Source of the DNA: Novosphingobium sp. MW5
GTDB taxonomy: Bacteria > Pseudomonadota > Alphaproteobacteria > Sphingomonadales > Sphingomonadaceae
Reading direction: 5' to 3'
Assembly: GCA_025938935.1 (NCBI GenBank)
Contig: JAPCWB010000001.1
Span: 1,674,001-1,738,000, forward strand
DNA length: 64,000 bases
Below the pieces are notes generated by a model. The model did not search any database and had not been told where the DNA came from. It was given only the letters and a program-made list of their open reading frames with translations. Below, piece after piece: positions 60,101 through 64,000 of the stretch. The stretch's first letter is position 1; every line of letters begins with the position of its first letter. Both the position numbers and the translations under genes were made by a program.

Positions 60101-61957
60101 ATGAAGGGCAACCGCTGGATCTGCATCGCGACGGCTTCGGGAATCGTGTTCTTCGTCGCGGCATGTGGCGGCGGCGGCAGCGGCGGCGGTGTGATCAGCA
60201 CGCCTCCTCCGGCACCTGCGCCCACACCCACGCCCACGCCCACGCCCACACCCACGCCCACGCCTACTCCGACGCCAACGCCGACACCCACTCCTCCACC
60301 TCCGCCAGTTTACACAAAGGTTGCGGATCTTACCGGCAACCAGACGTACGATGGGGCAGGCATTGCGACGTCCCAGGCACCCGTTGCCGGGTCGAACCAA
60401 CCCAGCCTGATGACGGCATTGCGGGCATTCGGCAGTGGACTGCGTGCCGTATTCACAGCAAGTTCGAACAGCTACGCCGTCAGTTCGCCATCAGGTGCGG
60501 GCGAGACATTTGGTTCGAGCGATTTCGATGCGTCGATATCAACCGCAAACGACACGTTCTTTACAAAGCGCGATTCAAGCAACCGCCTGACAAGCCAGTA
60601 TGCCATCATCACACCGTTCGTGAGCGGCGTTCCGCTCAGCTATGTGCGAAGCAGCAGTTGGTCTACCTTTACTTATAGCGATTCCTCGACGCGGCCTTCG
60701 TTGATCATTGTTGAACGCGCAGTCGGTGGCGTTCCGACCAAGGCAGGCGACTTACCCCTGTCCGGTTCGGCATCATATGACACCACGGTAGCGGGGTCGC
60801 TTCTCTCGCAAAACAAGTTCTACAACTTTTCTGAAACCGGGACAGGTGCCTCGGCGACATTTACTGTCAATTTTGCCACTGGTGCGATCACATCGGCTAT
60901 CAACCTCGTGGCGCTGGAATCCGGTTCGACGACTGGTGCGCCAAGCAATTTTGGAACTTTGAACGGAACCGCCAGCCTCACCAGTGGTGGTCCGGGCTTT
61001 ACCGGCACCATCGCCGGCGCCAGCAAAAGCGGCATTTCCGGCGCGTTCTTCGGCCCCCAAGCGCTGGAATTTGGCTACGTGTTCAACGCCGAGATGCCAA
61101 CTTACGTGGTGAATGGCAGGGTGTTCGGTGCGAAAGCCGGCACCATTACTCCGCCGCTTGCCGGTACCTATACCCCGCTTGCCGATTTGACCGGAGACCG
61201 CACATTTCAGTCGGCCGGTGTACAATACAATACCGGTCCATCCGGGATCAGCGGCGGGACCAGCCAAAATTTCGGCAACGGCGTGACCATTGCCTATACC
61301 GCAGCTTCAGACAGTTATTTACTGACAGCACCGAGCGGCGCCAGTTTCAACTTCACACCCGCCATGGTGCAGCCACCTTCGGCGCCTAACCAACTGACCT
61401 GGGTCAATGTGACCGGGACACAGCGCAATCAGCTTTTGCAGATTGTGCCCACGTCGAGCAGCGGCGTGCCCTTCAGCTACACGGTTCTGGGTTCATGGGG
61501 GCAGTTCGATACGACAACCAACCTGGGGACGATCCGGCTCGCCGTAGGCGGGGTGCCCACCCTGGGAAGCGATATGCCGCGCACCGGGAGCGCCACCTAT
61601 TCTGCGGGAACCGGCGGGACAATTATCTCCAACGGCACAGCTTACAATCTGCAAGGTAACAGCACGATGACCTTCGCTGCCAACTTCGCTGACAACTCAG
61701 TCACCTTGGCGCTGTTCCTGGCCGGAATTCCATCGACCACCAATGTGGGACCGGCCATAAATTTCGGTTCGTTCAACGGTTTTGGGTCAATTTCTGCGAA
61801 CACTTCAAGCTTCTCAGGAACCCTGAGCGGGACAGGAGCGACGGGCCTGTTTTCGGGCGCTTTTTTCGGACCGCAAGCACAGGAAATGGGAATGGCCTGG
61901 TACTTGAACGGCGCCACGCTTAGCGGTGCGGGGCTTGCCGCGGGCTTGAAGCAGTAG
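60101..61957 (+). CDS. Surface lipoprotein candidate with two TbpB-like beta-barrel domains
   Basis: The 618-residue protein has a lipobox (VAAC, Cys at 22), a glycine stretch, a Thr-Pro repeat linker (about 33-69), and two similar domains of about 270 residues. Each domain starts with ADLTGxxT, includes SGVPxSY, AVGGVPT and ends with GAFFGPQA (residues 314 and 586) followed by a Glu and a Met or Phe, the hallmark of transferrin-binding-protein-B-like barrels. It lies directly after a Slam-like gene, the usual arrangement for a Slam and its substrate. It probably sits on the cell surface and binds an iron, haem or metal carrier; the ligand is unknown. GC content is lower than its neighbours. 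Confidence 0.85.
   Translation: MKGNRWICIATASGIVFFVAACGGGGSGGGVISTPPPAPAPTPTPTPTPTPTPTPTPTPTPTPTPPPPPVYTKVADLTGNQTYDGAGIATSQAPVAGSNQPSLMTALRAFGSGLRAVFTASSNSYAVSSPSGAGETFGSSDFDASISTANDTFFTKRDSSNRLTSQYAIITPFVSGVPLSYVRSSSWSTFTYSDSSTRPSLIIVERAVGGVPTKAGDLPLSGSASYDTTVAGSLLSQNKFYNFSETGTGASATFTVNFATGAITSAINLVALESGSTTGAPSNFGTLNGTASLTSGGPGFTGTIAGASKSGISGAFFGPQALEFGYVFNAEMPTYVVNGRVFGAKAGTITPPLAGTYTPLADLTGDRTFQSAGVQYNTGPSGISGGTSQNFGNGVTIAYTAASDSYLLTAPSGASFNFTPAMVQPPSAPNQLTWVNVTGTQRNQLLQIVPTSSSGVPFSYTVLGSWGQFDTTTNLGTIRLAVGGVPTLGSDMPRTGSATYSAGTGGTIISNGTAYNLQGNSTMTFAANFADNSVTLALFLAGIPSTTNVGPAINFGSFNGFGSISANTSSFSGTLSGTGATGLFSGAFFGPQAQEMGMAWYLNGATLSGAGLAAGLKQ
60208..60300 (+). repeat. Short tandem repeat coding a Thr-Pro linker
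   Basis: About fourteen copies of a 6-base unit (CCCACG or CCCACA, later CCGACG-like) encode alternating Thr and Pro in the lipoprotein. Exact or near-exact copies can change number by slippage without changing frame. Confidence 0.8.
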
Positions 61958-62030
61958 CGATCGGGGACGGGGTGGGGGCAAGACCACCCGCCCCTTGCCC
62001 GAATCGAACAAATCTGGAACAGAGCGGCGC

Positions 62031-64000
62031 ATGTCGCTCTCCAAAATTGTCGTGCGGGGTGCCCGCGAACACAACCTCAAAGGCTTCGATGTCGAACTGC
62101 CGCGCGATGCGCTGATCGTCGTTACGGGGCTGTCGGGCTCGGGCAAGTCGAGCCTCGCCTTCGATACGATCTATGCCGAGGGGCAGCGGCGTTATGTCGA
62201 GAGCCTGTCGGCCTATGCTCGCCAGTTCCTCGAGATGATGCAGAAGCCCGATGTCGAGCATATCGACGGGCTTAGCCCTGCGATCTCGATCGAGCAAAAG
62301 ACCACCAGCCGCAACCCGCGCTCGACCGTGGCGACGGTGACCGAGATCTATGACTACATGCGCCTGCTCTGGGCGCGGACGGGCATTCCCTATTCGCCCG
62401 CCACCGGCCTGCCGATCAGCGCGCAGACCGTCAGCCAGATGGTCGACCGGGTGATGGCCCTGCCCGAGGGGACGCGCGCCTATCTGCTTGCTCCCGTCGT
62501 GCGCCAGCGCAAGGGCGAGTACCGCAAGGAGCTCGCCGAGTGGCAGAAGGCCGGTTACACCCGCGTGCGCATCAATGGCGAGATGATGGCCATCGAGGAC
62601 GCGCCCGCGCTCGACAAGAAGTTCAAGCATGACATCGAGGTTGTGGTTGACCGCATCGCCGTGCGCGAAGGCATCGAGACGCGGCTGGCGGACTCGTTCG
62701 AACAGGTGCTGAAGCTCGCCGAGGGGCTGGTCTATCTCGACCTTGCCGATGGCACTGTCCCCGGCCGTGAAGAGGAAGAGGCGGGCGGCGCGATGAAGGG
62801 CGCCGGCCTGCCGCCCAACCGCATCGTGTTCAGCGAGAAGTTCGCCTGCCCGGTCTCCGGCTTCACCATTGAGAGCGTGGAGCCGCGCCTGTTCTCGTTC
62901 AACGCGCCGCAGGGGGCATGCCCGGCCTGCGACGGGCTTGGCGAAAAGCTGCTGTTCGATCCGCAGTTGGTGGTGCCGAACGAGCACCTCTCCCTCAAGC
63001 AGGGGGCCATCGTCCCCTGGGCGAAGAGCAACCCGCCGTCGCCCTATTACATGCAGGTGCTCGCCAGCCTCGCCAAGGAGTTCGGCTTCGGGCTCGATAC
63101 GCCGTGGGACGAACTGCCGGGCGAGGTGAAGGTGGTGATCCTCCACGGCACCGCCGGCCGCCCCGTGCCGCTGACGTTCAAGGACGGGCGCAAGGAATAT
63201 ACCGTCAGGAAGGCGTTCGAGGGCGTCATCGGCAACCTCAACCGCCGCATGTTGCAGACCGACTCTGCCTGGATGCGCGAGGAGCTGGGCAAGTACCAGA
63301 CCGCGCAGCCCTGCGAGGTGTGCGAGGGCAAGCGGCTCAAGCCGGAGGCGCTCAGCGTCAAGGTCGCCGGGCGGGACATCTCCTCGGTCACGCGCCTCTC
63401 CGTGGCCGATGCCGTGGCCTGGTTCGCGGGGCTGAATGACCAGCTCACCAGCCAGCAGCAGCAGATCGCCAAGGCCATCCTTAAGGAGATCAACGAGCGG
63501 CTGGGCTTCCTCAACAACGTCGGGCTCGATTACCTCAACCTCGACCGCACCTCCGGCACGCTGTCCGGCGGAGAAAGCCAGCGCATCCGCCTCGCCAGCC
63601 AGATCGGTTCGGGCCTCTCGGGCGTGCTCTACGTGCTCGACGAACCCTCGATCGGCCTCCACCAGCGCGACAATGACCGGCTCTTGGAAACGCTGAAGCG
63701 CCTGCGCGACCTTGGCAACACGGTGATCGTGGTGGAGCATGACGAGGACGCGATCCGCCATGCCGACCATATCGTCGACCTTGGCCCCGGCGCGGGCGTG
63801 CACGGGGGCGAGATCGTCGCCCAGGGCAAGCTCAAGGACATCCTCAAGGCCAAGAACAGCCTCACCGGCCAGTACCTCTCCGGCGCGCGGAAGATCGAGG
63901 TGCCAAAGGTGCGCCGCAAGGGCAACGGCCACAAGGTCGTGGTCGAAAACGCGCGGGCCAACAACCTCAAGGGCGTCACGGCGGAGTTCCCGCTCGGCAC
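62031..64000 (+). CDS. uvrA: UvrA, excision nuclease ATPase subunit (cut by window end)
   Basis: The frame from ATG 62031 stays open for 656 codons to the window edge; UvrA is normally about 950 residues, so the last third is missing. It shows the first Walker [13 protein letters not shown] near residue 31, the zinc-finger Cys pairs (CPVSGFT region and [16 protein letters not shown]), and the ABC signature [17 protein letters not shown] with [11 protein letters not shown]. UvrA finds DNA damage and loads UvrB. No frameshift is seen. Confidence 0.97.
   Translation, partial: MSLSKIVVRGAREHNLKGFDVELPRDALIVVTGLSGSGKSSLAFDTIYAEGQRRYVESLSAYARQFLEMMQKPDVEHIDGLSPAISIEQKTTSRNPRSTVATVTEIYDYMRLLWARTGIPYSPATGLPISAQTVSQMVDRVMALPEGTRAYLLAPVVRQRKGEYRKELAEWQKAGYTRVRINGEMMAIEDAPALDKKFKHDIEVVVDRIAVREGIETRLADSFEQVLKLAEGLVYLDLADGTVPGREEEEAGGAMKGAGLPPNRIVFSEKFACPVSGFTIESVEPRLFSFNAPQGACPACDGLGEKLLFDPQLVVPNEHLSLKQGAIVPWAKSNPPSPYYMQVLASLAKEFGFGLDTPWDELPGEVKVVILHGTAGRPVPLTFKDGRKEYTVRKAFEGVIGNLNRRMLQTDSAWMREELGKYQTAQPCEVCEGKRLKPEALSVKVAGRDISSVTRLSVADAVAWFAGLNDQLTSQQQQIAKAILKEINERLGFLNNVGLDYLNLDRTSGTLSGGESQRIRLASQIGSGLSGVLYVLDEPSIGLHQRDNDRLLETLKRLRDLGNTVIVVEHDEDAIRHADHIVDLGPGAGVHGGEIVAQGKLKDILKAKNSLTGQYLSGARKIEVPKVRRKGNGHKVVVENARANNLKGVTAEFPLG

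Noticed and set aside
61920..63932. 670-residue open frame on the minus strand opposite uvrA
   Set aside because: It is the mirror of a high-GC coding frame. The plus strand encodes clear UvrA motifs without a break.

Overview
The window is GC-rich, densely packed alphaproteobacterial chromosomal DNA. Gene content (UrcA-family exoprotein, CHASE4 and PAS c-di-GMP proteins, GH106 rhamnosidase, zinc-ribbon and wHTH small proteins, trigger factor with an Ala/Lys/Pro tail, glnB-glnA pair, pyrB next to a degenerate dihydroorotase) points to Sphingomonadales, most like Novosphingobium or an erythrobacterial relative. That placement is inference from gene families, not from a marker comparison.

Layout. 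1-2.8 kb: two tandem EAL-PilZ c-di-GMP proteins. 2.9-4.7 kb: lepA. 4.8-7.7 kb: small poorly known genes on the minus strand and a tandem repeat. 8-11.3 kb: a frameshifted membrane TPR protein, then a TetR regulator with a palindromic operator candidate and a TauD-type dioxygenase. 11.4-16.5 kb: a KdpD-KdpE-like fusion divergent from kup, a spermidine-synthase-like protein, and Bpt aminoacyl-transferase. 16.6-18.9 kb: a CHASE4-GGDEF-EAL phosphodiesterase with an unusual Cys cluster. 19.2-21.4 kb: glnB-glnA with a convincing sigma-54 promoter and two NtrC-like boxes. 21.4-23.8 kb: pyrB and a dihydroorotase homologue. 24-27.7 kb: sppA, tRNA-Leu, tig. 28-32 kb: hypotheticals, TetR, TonB-like protein, comM. 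32.2-36.8 kb: ClpP-like exoprotein, then the conserved rpmH-rnpA-yidD-yidC-engB cluster and a Crp/Fnr regulator. 36.9-41.6 kb: a TPR/SLOG-like/cyclase-like signalling protein, UrcA, glyoxalase-like protein, GST, S1/P1 nuclease. 41.7-47.6 kb: cupin, dapE, DAACS symporter, nth, dapB, sirtuin, GFA-fold protein, separated by long palindromic repeats. 47.6-56.5 kb: amidohydrolase, MoeB/ThiF, sugar porter, SDR, GH106 rhamnosidase, cytochrome c-prime. 56.5-62 kb: M13 peptidase divergent from a Slam-like outer-membrane protein and its adjacent two-domain surface-lipoprotein candidate. 62 kb to the end: uvrA, cut by the window edge.

Eight genes, including pyrB, sppA, comM and the Slam-like gene, are each broken by one or two single-base shifts, ten in all. 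Most are +1 insertions whose removal restores perfect family sequence. This pattern is easier to explain by sequencing error than by decay, so these genes are described in repaired form.

The most interesting items are the Slam plus duplicated TbpB-like lipoprotein pair, the one-component KdpD/KdpE-like membrane regulator beside kup, the CX3CX2CX4C insert between GGDEF and EAL, the TPR-SLOG-pseudocyclase protein, the HTH-ATCase fusion, and the tandem NtrC boxes of glnBA.
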